Notes: generated by a model not told the origin, from the sequence alone. A stretch of 64,000 nt of DNA from Fictibacillus sp. b24 (GCF_030348825.1 NZ_JAUCES010000005.1:3162001-3226000); one strand, 5' to 3'. Shown: positions 16,221-24,682, counted from the stretch's first letter. Numbers and translations are program-made.

Positions 16221-17438
16221 ATGCAGTGGAGTAATCAAGTATGGATTAAGCCTGTTTTCAAGGTGCTCGTTCTTTTTAGCCCCTTACTCTTCATCATTGG
16301 GTTTTATCGCAATATTTCATTTCTCTTTCTACTCGGAGTGTTTATCTTGTTCTTTTACGGTGCCACATTGCTGCAGTTTAAATCTGCAGCTCAAGATTTG
16401 CATGTGGATCGTGTTAGACACGTCTACCGGCTGTTTCCTGGGGACTCGGATGCCTTTTCTGTAAAGCTTCTCCATAAAGGATTCTGGCCATCTTTTAGAG
16501 GAGAGATCTTTCTTACACATAAAAACATTATCTCTTCAATAGAAACGGATCATTCCGCTTCATCATCTAAAGGCAGAATAGAAGTGAAACGGCCTTTTGC
16601 TATCTATCGAAAAACAGCATATACAGAAATGATTCCATTTAAGGCTATTAAGCGCGGAACGACAAGAATCTCGAATGTTGCGCTGCATATCCATGACCCG
16701 CTTCAAACGAGTGGACAATCCTTGACGTTTCGAGAATTGTTTCCGACTGAAATCATCGTGTATCCGAAACCACTTCCTGTCCATCGAATAGAGCACCTTT
16801 TTTATCAAGGAACTGGTGAAGCAGCGCGTCCTTTTGCTCTGTTTGAAAATGTATCACTTCCAGCAGGCAACAGAGATTATGCCTATGGAGACTCTTTTCA
16901 TAAGCTTCACTGGAAAGCAACTGCAAGGACTGGAACACTTCAAACAAAAGTTTTTGAAAAAACGGTGGTCTTTCATTGGACGTTTGTGTATACGATACAG
17001 CCTGATCATAAAGATATGAGAACAGCAGATGAAATTGAAACCGAAATTAGTTATCTGGCGTTCATGTGTCAGTTTGCGGCTGAAAAAGGAATACCCTTTG
17101 AAGTTTACATCAATTTCAAAGTTCCTGGTCCGCTCGGTATGTATCATGTCCCTACAGACAGCGGAACTCAGCATCTCAGTAGAGTATTAGAAGGACTTGC
17201 TCGCATAGATCGATCAAACGTAACGGTTAAGCCTCAATATATGTGGACAAAAATAAACCGGAATTTCGCTGGCAAAATTCCGTTTGTAATCCTTTTAGGT
17301 CATGTTCCAAGTGATGCTGATACTGTATTCATAACGAAAAAATGGATACAAGCTGGGGGAAGATTATTCTATATCAGCCATAGTGATTCTGAAGCATTTC
17401 TGATGCCATATCGGGCACAGGAGGTCGCAACATGTTAA
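16221..17438 (+). CDS. DUF58 domain protein
   Basis: A 405-residue membrane-anchored protein. Two hydrophobic segments lie at about 10-55. The conserved DUF58 core is seen in GNRDYAYGDSFHKLHWKATA at about 215-235 (R-x-Y, D and WKATAR). This class is the usual partner of MoxR ATPases; the domain is related to von Willebrand type A folds. It overlaps the next gene by 7 bp, so the operon is translationally coupled. The cellular task is unknown; envelope or secreted-enzyme assembly is the general guess for such clusters. Confidence 0.88.
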   Translation: MQWSNQVWIKPVFKVLVLFSPLLFIIGFYRNISFLFLLGVFILFFYGATLLQFKSAAQDLHVDRVRHVYRLFPGDSDAFSVKLLHKGFWPSFRGEIFLTHKNIISSIETDHSASSSKGRIEVKRPFAIYRKTAYTEMIPFKAIKRGTTRISNVALHIHDPLQTSGQSLTFRELFPTEIIVYPKPLPVHRIEHLFYQGTGEAARPFALFENVSLPAGNRDYAYGDSFHKLHWKATARTGTLQTKVFEKTVVFHWTFVYTIQPDHKDMRTADEIETEISYLAFMCQFAAEKGIPFEVYINFKVPGPLGMYHVPTDSGTQHLSRVLEGLARIDRSNVTVKPQYMWTKINRNFAGKIPFVILLGHVPSDADTVFITKKWIQAGGRLFYISHSDSEAFLMPYRAQEVATC

Positions 17439-18640
17439 ACAGTCAGCGGTTTATTTTGTACGGAATGAACATGATCTTTGATAGCATGCTTCTATTTTTG
17501 TTGTATGTCCTGCTTTTACAGGGAGGCACTTGGCAAGATCTCTTGTTATATATAACAGCATTGCTTCCGATTATTTCACTAAGCGGCTCTCTTTTCACTT
17601 ATAAGCCGTCTCTATTAAAAGGGACTCTCGTCATTTCGCTGATATTGGCAGTATTTTTATTCTGGCTACTAACATCTTCATTGCTTCTTTCAGCCATTTT
17701 GTCATCTATATTCATATGGAGAAGCACAGAAAATTGGCAGGATCCACTAAAAGCTGATCTAGAACTGCTTTTGGCCGTATCAGTAGTATTTTCTCTTTTG
17801 CTGTCTTTCTTTTTTAAAGACGGATACACCGTCATGTATGGCGCTGTTTGGCTCCAATTTATGTTTATGCTCTTTATAAAGATGACGGTTCATTATTTTA
17901 AGAATCCATCTGCTGATAAACTATGGAAAGATTTCTCTATTCCAATTAGCATTGCTGGTTTAAGTGGAGTGATTCTCATCTTTTTAGGACCGCTTAAACA
18001 ATTCATTTATTGGCTAGTTGATGGGGTATTATTCGTGATGTACTATATTTTGGCCGTTCCATTATGGAAACTGTTTAGCATTCTCGCCGTTCCCATTCAA
18101 TATTTAATCAAGTTATTCGAAAAGGATGAAAAAGTAAAAATTAATACAGGCACTGTTGAAGAAGACCTACTAATGCCTGAAAAGTATGCAGCTTCCGATT
18201 TTTCGATTCTGTGGTGGTCTGTTGTTATCCTGCTAGTTCTAATCGTCGGATTTTATATTTGGAGAAAAAAAGCGCTCCTGCTCGGCAGGCAAGATCTTTT
18301 ATTAAGCGACAATTTATCTGCCTTAAGTCATGCAGACATGAAAGGCAACTACTTTTCTAAAAAAAGATGGCTGCACTCTAATGACAGGACACGAAAGCGA
18401 TTTTTACGCTTTGAAAAAGCAATGGATAAACGCGGCTTTTCGAGACTGCCAGGCGAATCCCCTGCCCTTTGGTTTGAACGGCTTAAATTGTTTGGAGACG
18501 AAGCTGAGTCTGTTTTAAATGCATATGAAAAAGTTCGGTACGGTGAAAAAACCATTACGAATGATGAATTCAACCATTATGCTGAAGTTATTAAAAAACT
18601 TGAAAAGTCAGATCATCTTCAGAAGAAGAAGTCTAAATAA
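17432..18640 (+). CDS. Membrane protein with C-terminal DUF4129-like domain
   Basis: A 402-residue protein with about 6-7 membrane segments up to residue 280 and a cytoplasmic C-terminal region. The end (RFLRFEKAMDKRGFSRLPGESPALWFERL, then YEKVRYG) is typical of DUF4129, a domain found at the C-terminus of TgpA-type transglutaminases. Here no transglutaminase core is present, so the usual third component of the MoxR/DUF58 cluster is represented only by its membrane and tail parts. The RBS AGGAGG lies inside the DUF58 gene. The DUF4129 name is from memory of the motif. Confidence 0.7.
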   Translation: MLNSQRFILYGMNMIFDSMLLFLLYVLLLQGGTWQDLLLYITALLPIISLSGSLFTYKPSLLKGTLVISLILAVFLFWLLTSSLLLSAILSSIFIWRSTENWQDPLKADLELLLAVSVVFSLLLSFFFKDGYTVMYGAVWLQFMFMLFIKMTVHYFKNPSADKLWKDFSIPISIAGLSGVILIFLGPLKQFIYWLVDGVLFVMYYILAVPLWKLFSILAVPIQYLIKLFEKDEKVKINTGTVEEDLLMPEKYAASDFSILWWSVVILLVLIVGFYIWRKKALLLGRQDLLLSDNLSALSHADMKGNYFSKKRWLHSNDRTRKRFLRFEKAMDKRGFSRLPGESPALWFERLKLFGDEAESVLNAYEKVRYGEKTITNDEFNHYAEVIKKLEKSDHLQKKKSK

Positions 18641-18653
18641 AGGCTTCTTCTTT
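18624..18653 (+). terminator. Possible terminator of the MoxR operon
   Basis: An 8-10 bp stem, AGAAGAAGTC/GGCTTCTTCT, overlaps the stop codon. The T tract is short, so the call is weak. Confidence 0.45.
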
Positions 18654-18738
18654 CAATCTGTTTACTGTTCATTACATCCATCATAATATAGACTATAGTT
18701 ATAGAAGTAGTCGGAATTAGGGTGTTAAGGAGGATACT

Positions 18739-19668
18739 ATGACTAAAAAAATTTATGTTATACATGAAAACAATGAATGGACGGCTCCATTGTATCAGCG
18801 TTTTGAAGAACTAGGACTTCCCTTCGAAGATTGGCACATGGCAAAAGGTCACATTGACTTAACAGAAGCTCCGCCAGAAGGCATTTTCTATAACCGGATG
18901 AGTGCTTCTTCTCACACAAGAGGACATCGATTTGCACCTGAATATACATCCGCTGTTTTAGCTTGGCTCGAAAGCTACGGGCGGAAAGTGTTCAATAACT
19001 CTAGAGCTCTTCAGCTTGAAATCAGCAAAGTAAATCAATATACTGCTTTAAAGGCTTTTGATATACCTGTTCCACGCACGATTGCAGCTTATGGTAAAGA
19101 GGAGTTATTAAAAGCAGCAAAAAGCTTTGATGGTCCTTTTATCACAAAACACAACCGTGCTGGCAAAGGACTAGGTGTTCAGTTGTTTCAAACCCAAGCG
19201 GCTCTTGAAACATATGTGAATTCTTCAGTTTTTGACGAATCAATTGATGGCATTACCCTTTTACAAGACTATATCGAAGCACCTGAACCTTACATTGTTC
19301 GCTGTGAATTTATTGGCGGTAAGTTTTTATATGCTGTACGCGTAGATACATCAGAAGGATTTGAACTTTGTCCAGCTGATGCCTGCCAAATCGGTGATCA
19401 GTTCTGCCCGATTACCGAGCAACCAGTTACACCAGAGCCGAAGTTTAAGATCTTAGAGGACTTTAAACTTCCCCTTCAGGAGAATTACGAAGCATTTTTG
19501 AAAGCGAATGGCATCACGTTCGCTGGAATTGAAATTATTACAGATAAAAATGGGAAAGTATACGCATATGATGTGAACACAAATACGAATTACAACCGAG
19601 ATGCAGAAGAAAAAGCAGGCATTTCCGGAATGAAGGCAATAGCTGAGTTCTTAGGCAATGAACTGTAA
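18739..19668 (+). CDS. ATP-grasp (RimK-like) family protein
   Basis: A 309-residue ATP-grasp enzyme. The ATP-binding lysine region is FITKHNRAGKGLGVQLF (about 134-150), and the metal-binding end is AYDVNTNTNYN near 280-290. The N-terminal pre-ATP-grasp region starts KKIYVIHENNEWTAPL. Such enzymes join an amine to a carboxylate with ATP, as RimK and glutathione-synthase relatives do. The substrate is not evident, and no peptide or modification target lies next to it. TAAGGAGG before the ATG is a strong RBS. It appears to be a single gene. Confidence 0.85.
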   Translation: MTKKIYVIHENNEWTAPLYQRFEELGLPFEDWHMAKGHIDLTEAPPEGIFYNRMSASSHTRGHRFAPEYTSAVLAWLESYGRKVFNNSRALQLEISKVNQYTALKAFDIPVPRTIAAYGKEELLKAAKSFDGPFITKHNRAGKGLGVQLFQTQAALETYVNSSVFDESIDGITLLQDYIEAPEPYIVRCEFIGGKFLYAVRVDTSEGFELCPADACQIGDQFCPITEQPVTPEPKFKILEDFKLPLQENYEAFLKANGITFAGIEIITDKNGKVYAYDVNTNTNYNRDAEEKAGISGMKAIAEFLGNEL

Positions 19669-19722
19669 TATTCTCTTCTAAAAAAGAAGTTGTTGGACTT
19701 ACTCTCAAAAGACATCGTTGAC

Positions 19723-19854
19723 AAGTTAATTGGAGTGTAAGGTGCGAGACTCCTGGGGGATCAGCGGGACAGGTGAGACACATAAGCGCACAAGCGCCGA
19801 GGTGGCTCACCGCACGCCCCCCGGAAAGCGAGCACCTGAAACGGAAATCAACTA
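19723..19854 (-). repeat. Dispersed palindrome repeat, copy 3
   Basis: Reverse orientation: it begins AAGTTAATTGGAGTGTAAGG and ends ACGGAAATCAACTAC. It keeps GGTGAGACAC, GGTGGCTCACCGC and the GGAAAGCGAGCACCTG block. Confidence 0.9.
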
Positions 19855-19870
19855 CCCCAAGAGCTAGAAA

Positions 19871-19902
19871 GAGGTGAGAGCTTAAAGAGGCTCCTCACCT
19901 TT
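19871..19902. terminator. Terminator between convergent ATP-grasp and AlkA genes
   Basis: Stem AGGTGAG/CTCACCT with TTTTCTT on the plus strand and a weaker T-rich side on the minus strand. It can serve both converging genes. Confidence 0.7.
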
Positions 19903-19904
19903 TC

Positions 19905-20828
19905 TTATGTATGATCGACAACAGCAGGTGTCTGATTTAAGCTCTCCCATAAATAATAGGTAATGTACGTACGCCATGGTTTCCAATTCTCTGCAAGTTT
20001 CCTCACTTCTTCTTCTGTAGGCTGCTCCGTTAACTGCCAGACTTTTCTAATGGCATTTCTTAATCCGATATCAGCTGCCGGAAGCACGTCCGTTCGTCCC
20101 ATACCAAATATAAGCAAACATTCAATCGTCCACTTGCCGATTCCTCTTATAGGGAGCAAGGTGTCTATAACTTGTTCATCCGTCATCGTCCATAAGCTTT
20201 CCAAATGTAGCTTGCCGTCTGCTATGAGTTTTGCAAGATCAATGATGTATTCGGCTTTTCGCTGGCTGAATTGCAGCTCACGAAGATCTTCATAAGTAAG
20301 CTTTGAAACAGCTTCTGGTGTTGGAAAGACTTGAAAAACCTCTCCTTCTATCTCCACTTCTTCACCAGCCGCTTCAATAAGCCTTTCGGTCAGTGTTCCA
20401 GCAAACGTCAAATTGACTTGTTGGCCAATAATGATCTTCACGATCGATTCGAATAAGTCTGTATCAGTTAGAAGTTTTAAGCCTTCAAAACGATTTAGCA
20501 CATTTGCTAATTCATTATGCACAGCGAAATGCTTATATAGAGGCGAAAGGTCAATTTCGGTTGAGAAAAGCTGCTGAATCTTATTTTTTACTTCGCGTTC
20601 ATTCACTTCACCATTTAAAGGTTTTATTATGCATTCTAAAAAGGGTTGGTTTACAGTACCGCTCGAAACAACTTTTATGTAACAATATACATCGTCAATT
20701 CGTATGATCTTTTCGTATTTTGTAAATTGCTCATTAAGCTTTAAGACATGAGTTTTACCTGTAACCGTCAATCGCTGCATCATTTTTTGAAAATCAAATG
20801 GCGGTTTAGGTGCTAATGTAAACTTCAT
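19905..20828 (-). CDS. DNA-3-methyladenine glycosylase II (AlkA-type)
   Basis: A 307-residue HhH-GPD base-excision glycosylase that removes alkylated bases. The core is complete: IGQQVNLTFA (about 138), the helix-hairpin-helix LLPIRGIGKWTIECLLIFG, and the catalytic aspartate in LPAADIGLRNA (about 255-265). Residues 1-120 form the N-terminal beta domain of the AlkA family. It reads as the last gene before a convergent terminator and has GAAGGGAAG as RBS. A small YtzI-like gene lies 17 bp upstream on the same strand and may be cotranscribed. Confidence 0.92.
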   Translation of the reverse strand: MKFTLAPKPPFDFQKMMQRLTVTGKTHVLKLNEQFTKYEKIIRIDDVYCYIKVVSSGTVNQPFLECIIKPLNGEVNEREVKNKIQQLFSTEIDLSPLYKHFAVHNELANVLNRFEGLKLLTDTDLFESIVKIIIGQQVNLTFAGTLTERLIEAAGEEVEIEGEVFQVFPTPEAVSKLTYEDLRELQFSQRKAEYIIDLAKLIADGKLHLESLWTMTDEQVIDTLLPIRGIGKWTIECLLIFGMGRTDVLPAADIGLRNAIRKVWQLTEQPTEEEVRKLAENWKPWRTYITYYLWESLNQTPAVVDHT

Positions 20829-20845
20829 CCTCTACTCTTCCCTTC

Positions 20846-21025
20846 TTATGATCGTTCATTGTCTGCTTTTGTTTTATCTTCTTCTTTTTTTACATATGGA
20901 TTATCCTCTAACTGATCTACAGTATGTTTATAAGAATAACCTTTCGTAATAGCCGCCGCGAAAATGATAATCACAAAAATGATGATAACAAGGGTTATTA
21001 ATATAGAAATGGTTAACGTACTCAT
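20846..21025 (-). CDS. Small membrane protein, YtzI-like
   Basis: A 59-residue protein with one hydrophobic helix at about 5-26 (ISILITLVIIIFVIIIFAAA), followed by ITKGYSYKHTVDQLEDNPYVKK. The TKGYSYKHTVD block recalls the Bacillus YtzI family of small proteins of unknown function. The ATG at 21025 has AAAGGAG seven bases upstream, which rules out the longer frame to 21079. It is 17 bp before alkA on the same strand. Confidence 0.7.
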   Translation of the reverse strand: MSTLTISILITLVIIIFVIIIFAAAITKGYSYKHTVDQLEDNPYVKKEEDKTKADNERS

Positions 21026-21081
21026 TATATACTCCTTTATTAAAACTGACTTCACCTGTATGATAGCACATTTTCCCATCT

Positions 21082-21119
21082 AAAAAGCAGTCATGCCTGT
21101 AGTAAGGCACAACTGCTTT
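21082..21119 (-). terminator. Terminator of the nitroreductase gene
   Basis: Minus-strand hairpin AAAGCAGT...ACTGCTTT with an inner GTGCCT/AGGCAT stem, then TTTT. Confidence 0.75.
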
Positions 21120-21128
21120 AATTAACGT

Positions 21129-21740
21129 TTATCGTTTTTCTTCGTACTTTTCATGCATGATGAGCCGGTTGATATCAAAACGGTCAGTCGGTTTTGCTGG
21201 ACCGTCCGCATATCCCAGCGTAATCATCATGACTGGAATAAAACGCTCTGGAATACCCAGTGCTGGCACGATTGCTGCATGATCAAATCCAGTCATTGGA
21301 CAAGAGTCAACCCCAGCTGCTTTAGCTGCGAGCATAAGCTGCATCGCTCCAAGAGATGCGTTTTTAAGCGCTTCTCTTTCTCCGATTGCACGCCCTTGTG
21401 AATAGGCAGAGTTAATGTTTTTTAATAAGATGTTTCGTGCTTCTTCAGGAGCTTTTTCAAACACTTCGGCGGCCACTTTGTCTGCTTCAGTATCTCCTAA
21501 AACAATAACAACTGCAGAGGCATCAAGTACGTGCTTTTGATTATACGCTATCGGGAAAAGCTTTTCTTTTTGCTCTTGTGACGTTACAACAATAAAGCGC
21601 CAGTGCTGAAGGTTCCAGGCAGATGGCGCTTTTCCAGCCATCTCTAAAATCTTATGAAGTGTCTCATTCGGTATCTCTTTATCTTTTTGATACAGTCGGA
21701 CAGAAGATCGTTCTTCCATGACTTTAAATGTCTCGTTCAT
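21129..21740 (-). CDS. Nitroreductase-family NAD(P)H oxidoreductase
   Basis: A 203-residue FMN-dependent nitroreductase. The FMN-binding start ERSSVRLYQKDKEI (about 9-22), the stretch APSAWNLQHWRFIVV and the late segment GMQ-like SLGAMQLMLAAKAAGVDSCPMTGFD are characteristic. It reduces nitro compounds, quinones or similar electrophiles using NAD(P)H in the cytoplasm. The ATG at 21740 is placed 9 bp after AAGGAG; the GTG at 21749 is too close. It is monocistronic, next to the azoreductase gene, and both belong to electrophile or quinone stress functions in Bacillus. Confidence 0.9.
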   Translation of the reverse strand: MNETFKVMEERSSVRLYQKDKEIPNETLHKILEMAGKAPSAWNLQHWRFIVVTSQEQKEKLFPIAYNQKHVLDASAVVIVLGDTEADKVAAEVFEKAPEEARNILLKNINSAYSQGRAIGEREALKNASLGAMQLMLAAKAAGVDSCPMTGFDHAAIVPALGIPERFIPVMMITLGYADGPAKPTDRFDINRLIMHEKYEEKR

Positions 21741-21788
21741 TCTCTCCACTCCTTGCTCCGAATTTCTTAGTTGACTAAACTTCGCAAT

Positions 21789-21820
21789 AAAGAGGTGCCT
21801 GTAGTAGCCGACACCTCTTT
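21789..21820 (-). terminator. Probable terminator of azoR
   Basis: Stem AAAGAGGTG/CACCTCTTT with a 14-nt loop. The T tract is short. The loop bases CCTGTAGTA also occur in the neighbouring nitroreductase terminator. Confidence 0.6.
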
Positions 21821-21863
21821 ACTATGCCACCAATTATAGTGGGTTATCAGTTGCAGTCAAAGA

Positions 21864-22508
21864 TTACGCATTGCGCTTAGCTGCTGCTAATTCCTTTGCC
21901 AGTTCTGCAGCTTTTTCTCTTGCATCAGCTAAGATATCTTCTGCATGGTCTGGAGCTGCAGCCATTCCTTCTGTGTATACATGGTGATAATCTGTAATAC
22001 CGATAAACGCCATTACGCCTTGAAGGTATCCATTCGTAAATTCAAAAGCTTGTGCAGGACCTTCTGAGTATACACCGCCGCGAGATTGAATGTGCACAGC
22101 TGTTTTTCCGCCTAATAATCCAGCTGGTCCATTTTCTGTATACTTGAACGTCTTCCCTGCCATTACAACGTTATCGATGTATGCCTTTAGCATTGGAGGG
22201 TAGCTCAAGTTCCACATTGGTGTGTTAAATACGTACATATCTGCAGATAAGAACTGCTCTAAAATCTCACCCATACGGCTTGTTTTTTCGATTTGTGATG
22301 GTGAAAGCTCTTGGCCAGCAGCTAATTTCCCCCATGCATCAAGAACATCTGCATCAATAAAGGGAATGTTTTCTTCATAAAGGTTAATCGTCTCGATCTC
22401 GATGTTTTCGTCCTGATTGGAAAGCTCATTTAAAAAGTGACGTCCTAAGCGAAGACCGAATGATTGATCGATAGGTTTTGGATTTGAATTAATATAAAGT
22501 ACTTTCAT
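21864..22508 (-). CDS. azoR: FMN-dependent NADH-azoreductase
   Basis: A 214-residue flavodoxin-like enzyme that cleaves azo bonds and reduces quinones with NADH. The FMN phosphate loop is at the start (YINSNPKPIDQSFGLRLG), followed by NTPMWNLSYPPMLKAYIDNVV at about 96-116 and QSRGGVYSEGP, all typical of AzoR. GGGAGAG precedes the ATG. The promoter region is well defined (a 17-bp-spaced sigma-A promoter) and carries an inverted repeat around the -10. In Bacillus, azoR genes are induced by quinones and azo compounds through MarR-type repressors; the regulator here is not identified. Confidence 0.93.
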   Translation of the reverse strand: MKVLYINSNPKPIDQSFGLRLGRHFLNELSNQDENIEIETINLYEENIPFIDADVLDAWGKLAAGQELSPSQIEKTSRMGEILEQFLSADMYVFNTPMWNLSYPPMLKAYIDNVVMAGKTFKYTENGPAGLLGGKTAVHIQSRGGVYSEGPAQAFEFTNGYLQGVMAFIGITDYHHVYTEGMAAAPDHAEDILADAREKAAELAKELAAAKRNA

Positions 22509-22558
22509 TGTTGATTCTCTCCCTTGGTTTTTGCTATTTTAGTGATTAACTTCTCTTT

Positions 22559-22606
22559 AGTAAGTTGATTCCTTTACATCATAAAACCTTAACTTACTTT
22601 TGTCAA
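22559..22606 (-). promoter_or_regulatory. azoR promoter with inverted repeat
   Basis: On the minus strand TTGACA (22601-22606) and TATGAT (22578-22583) are spaced by 17 bp. AGTAAGTT and its complement lie at 22591-22598 and 22559-22566, flanking the -10, which suits a repressor operator. Confidence 0.7.
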
Positions 22607-22657
22607 GCATTGAACTTTTAATTATTATCATAATTTTTTTTAGTATTTTTTACCAAT

Positions 22658-22690
22658 AAAAAAACGCTTTCCAGCAAAGCCAGAAAGCGT
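22658..22690 (-). terminator. Terminator of the DJ-1-like gene
   Basis: Minus-strand stem ACGCTTTC/GAAAGCGT followed by seven T. Confidence 0.85.
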
Positions 22691-22715
22691 AAAGGGGAGC
22701 AAATTTAGTGTTCCG

Positions 22716-23273
22716 TTAAAAAGAACTTGTACCTTTATAAAAGTTGTATTCTTCAAGGCCGTCAAAACACTTCAAACGGTCCCCGATTGTTAATCCAAAA
22801 TCAATATAAGCGTGACTTTTGGCTGTTAACAGATTTTTGTCTTCCACGATTTGTTTCGACTGGTAAGTCCCATTTAACCAGGTATTGGCTTTAGCAAATT
22901 CATCATCGCGCAATGAAACGGTGAAGGACCTCCCGTTTAATATTCCTGCTCGTCCTAAAATAACAGCTCCGTTACCAATTGCTGCGATTTTAATATTTTC
23001 TCTGTTAAACACTTGCAACAAATGCAGCAGCCTTGGATTTCCTTGAGTAAATGCTTGTTTCCCTCCAGGGATGATCAGCATTTCATAATCCATTGGACTT
23101 ATATTTTTCACTTTAATCGTGGGCTGCATCAGCAAACCACATTCACTCGTAACAGTTCCTGGCAACAGCGAGAAAGGCAGCACTTCATATTTTTTACCGA
23201 TTATAGATAAAGTCGTCATTACTTCAACTTCTCTAAATTGAGGATACAAATAAACAAGTACTTTCTTCTTCAA
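22716..23273 (-). CDS. DJ-1/PfpI-family protein lacking the nucleophile cysteine
   Basis: A 185-residue protein of the DJ-1/PfpI class 1 glutamine amidotransferase-like fold. The start KKKVLVYLYPQFREVEVM, the LIIPGG loop (about 75-80) and the elbow region IKIAAIGNGAVIL are recognisable. At the elbow, family members have AxC (as in AAICHG); here the cysteine position reads glycine (AAIGNG). The family's usual protease, glyoxalase or deglycase chemistry is therefore unlikely, and a binding or sensing role is possible. The start codon is TTG, with GGAACGGGTG upstream. It is monocistronic with a terminator. Confidence 0.8.
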   Translation of the reverse strand: MKKKVLVYLYPQFREVEVMTTLSIIGKKYEVLPFSLLPGTVTSECGLLMQPTIKVKNISPMDYEMLIIPGGKQAFTQGNPRLLHLLQVFNRENIKIAAIGNGAVILGRAGILNGRSFTVSLRDDEFAKANTWLNGTYQSKQIVEDKNLLTAKSHAYIDFGLTIGDRLKCFDGLEEYNFYKGTSSF

Positions 23274-23622
23274 TGGTATTCACCCGTTCCTGTTACTTTT
23301 CTACCCGTCTTGCTGGGAAGAGGGTGTATCACTATTGTAGCAGGATGTATTCAAGCTTTGTATTGGGAAAATTGAAGGAGAACATGTGCTTTCTTTTTAG
23401 TAAAATTCATGCAGTTTTCCCAACTTATTAGATAGAAACAATCTTATATTTACTATTTTTTTGTTTAAGTAACCCATATTTCTGGTTAGATTTAGTACAC
23501 TTATCAATGCATAACATCATTTTTATGAGCAAAAAGATAATGGACTCACTAGTATAAATGTCGCACAAATTACAGTGTTTGCCCTCCAAATTAATTATGT
23601 TCTGCAGAGCGAGCATAAACAC
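23274..23622. other. Intergenic region without a supported gene
   Basis: About 350 bp, AT-rich. An open minus-strand frame (23428-23655) has no usable ribosome binding site and atypical composition. The region probably carries the promoter of the DJ-1-like gene. Confidence 0.5.
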
Positions 23623-23654
23623 AAAAAACCGACCCACAATTCCATGGGCCAGCA
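23623..23654 (-). terminator. Terminator of the small Cys-containing gene
   Basis: Minus-strand stem GGCCCAT/GTGGGTC, with G-T pairs, then GG and six T. Confidence 0.7.
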
Positions 23655-23669
23655 AAAAAACAATTCATA

Positions 23670-23885
23670 CTATTTATGTCCTCTTCCTTTTGTCAGGTGG
23701 CAGGGAACCCCTTTTCCTAACGCTCCTGGTTTAGACATGCGGTCGATATAATCCAAACCCCTAGCACACTGGGTTTTACAGGCAATGCATGTTTCGCTCG
23801 TTACCATTTTTTGCGTGTGCTGATATTTGTTTACGGCACTATCATATTTATTTTTAATGTTTTTCTTTGCATTTTTCTTTGCCAT
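23670..23885 (-). CDS. Small basic cysteine-containing protein
   Basis: A 71-residue protein of unknown family, very basic at the start (MAKKNAKKNIKNKYD). It has four cysteines, three of them clustered as CIACKTQC near 33-40 and one near 62 (VPCHLTKGRG). This spacing could bind zinc or form a disulfide. The ATG at 23885 has GGAGGG 8 bp upstream; the longer frame to 23945 has no RBS. It has its own terminator, which supports a real gene. Confidence 0.65.
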   Translation of the reverse strand: MAKKNAKKNIKNKYDSAVNKYQHTQKMVTSETCIACKTQCARGLDYIDRMSKPGALGKGVPCHLTKGRGHK

Positions 23886-23992
23886 TTTCGAACCCTCCCC
23901 CTGAATCCTAAACACATTGTATGTAGGAAGGAGGGCTTTTGACATACCTTTTAATGAAAAACTGTTTTCGCTTTCATTTGTTGCTTTTGAAA

Positions 23993-24055
23993 GTAGTTGA
24001 TTTCCACTCCAGGCTGCTCGCTTACCACGGGGCGTGAAGTGAGCTTCGCACCTTG
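23993..24055 (+). repeat. Dispersed palindrome repeat, copy 4 (truncated)
   Basis: Only the left half is recognisable: AGTAGTTGATTTCCACTCCAGG, then CTCGCTTACCACGGGGCG. The right arm is lost or decayed. Confidence 0.75.
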
Positions 24056-24121
24056 GCTGGCACAGAAGAAAATAAAATGAGGTTTAAAACAACAAACTTT
24101 TTCTTTTAGAATGATAAAATT

Positions 24122-24149
24122 AAAAAAACTACCCGATGTACAGGTAGTC
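24122..24149 (-). terminator. Terminator overlapping the end of the gene at 24129
   Basis: Minus-strand stem ACTACC/GGTAGT followed by seven T. The stem includes the last codons of the gene. Confidence 0.65.
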
Positions 24150-24353
24150 TTCGTCATATGCTACTTGAAAATCAATGGATTGCCTTTCAGCCATCGAAAG
24201 AATATAATCGCTGTCTGATTTGTCGTAAGACAATAAAAAATCCTGCAAGGGCATGTTGTATTTTTTCCAAACCACTTCCATCAACCACTTTTGACTGATC
24301 AAAAAGTACTCACCATTGAAACGATTTACTTTAATGGTATTGCCTACATACAT
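24129..24353 (-). CDS. Small hypothetical protein
   Basis: A 74-residue acidic soluble protein starting MYVGNTIKVNRFNGEYFLISQKWLMEVVWKKY and ending DFQVAYDEDYLYIG. I do not recognise it. The ATG at 24353 has GGGAG 8 bp upstream, which is better placed than the GTG at 24362. It is a single gene with a terminator, divergent from the PAP2 gene. Confidence 0.6.
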   Translation of the reverse strand: MYVGNTIKVNRFNGEYFLISQKWLMEVVWKKYNMPLQDFLLSYDKSDSDYILSMAERQSIDFQVAYDEDYLYIG

Positions 24354-24682
24354 CCATAACACTCCCTTTCGAAGAGGTAGGTTAATTATGCATTAGGTCT
24401 TACGGTTGTACCTTCATTATATTCTTTTTGTCAGAAAAGTCAAAATTTATTACAGATAGAAATTTCTTATTGACACAAATAGTGGAAAACGATTTACACC
24501 TATTACAGGGAAGACTAAAAAAGTAAAATAATGTTCTAAAAATGTTTATAAAATAATTCTCTTTTACCATGACCTTTTAACCATATTATGGTAATATCAA
24601 TAAGGTGTAAGAAAACGTGTAAAACCTTATAAATCGGGAATAAGGTAATAAGTTGATGATATAGACAAAGGAGTAGTTCGTA
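24354..24682. other. Divergent intergenic region
   Basis: About 330 bp of AT-rich sequence between a small minus-strand gene and the plus-strand PAP2 gene. A TTGACA hexamer at 24470-24475 on the plus strand may be a -35 element, but no good -10 lies 17 bp further. AAGGT-type short repeats occur at 24600-24650. No gene is supported. Confidence 0.45.

Noticed and set aside
23428-23655. 75-codon minus-strand frame
   Set aside because: No suitable RBS; part of it is the terminator of the neighbouring gene and the composition is unlike real proteins.
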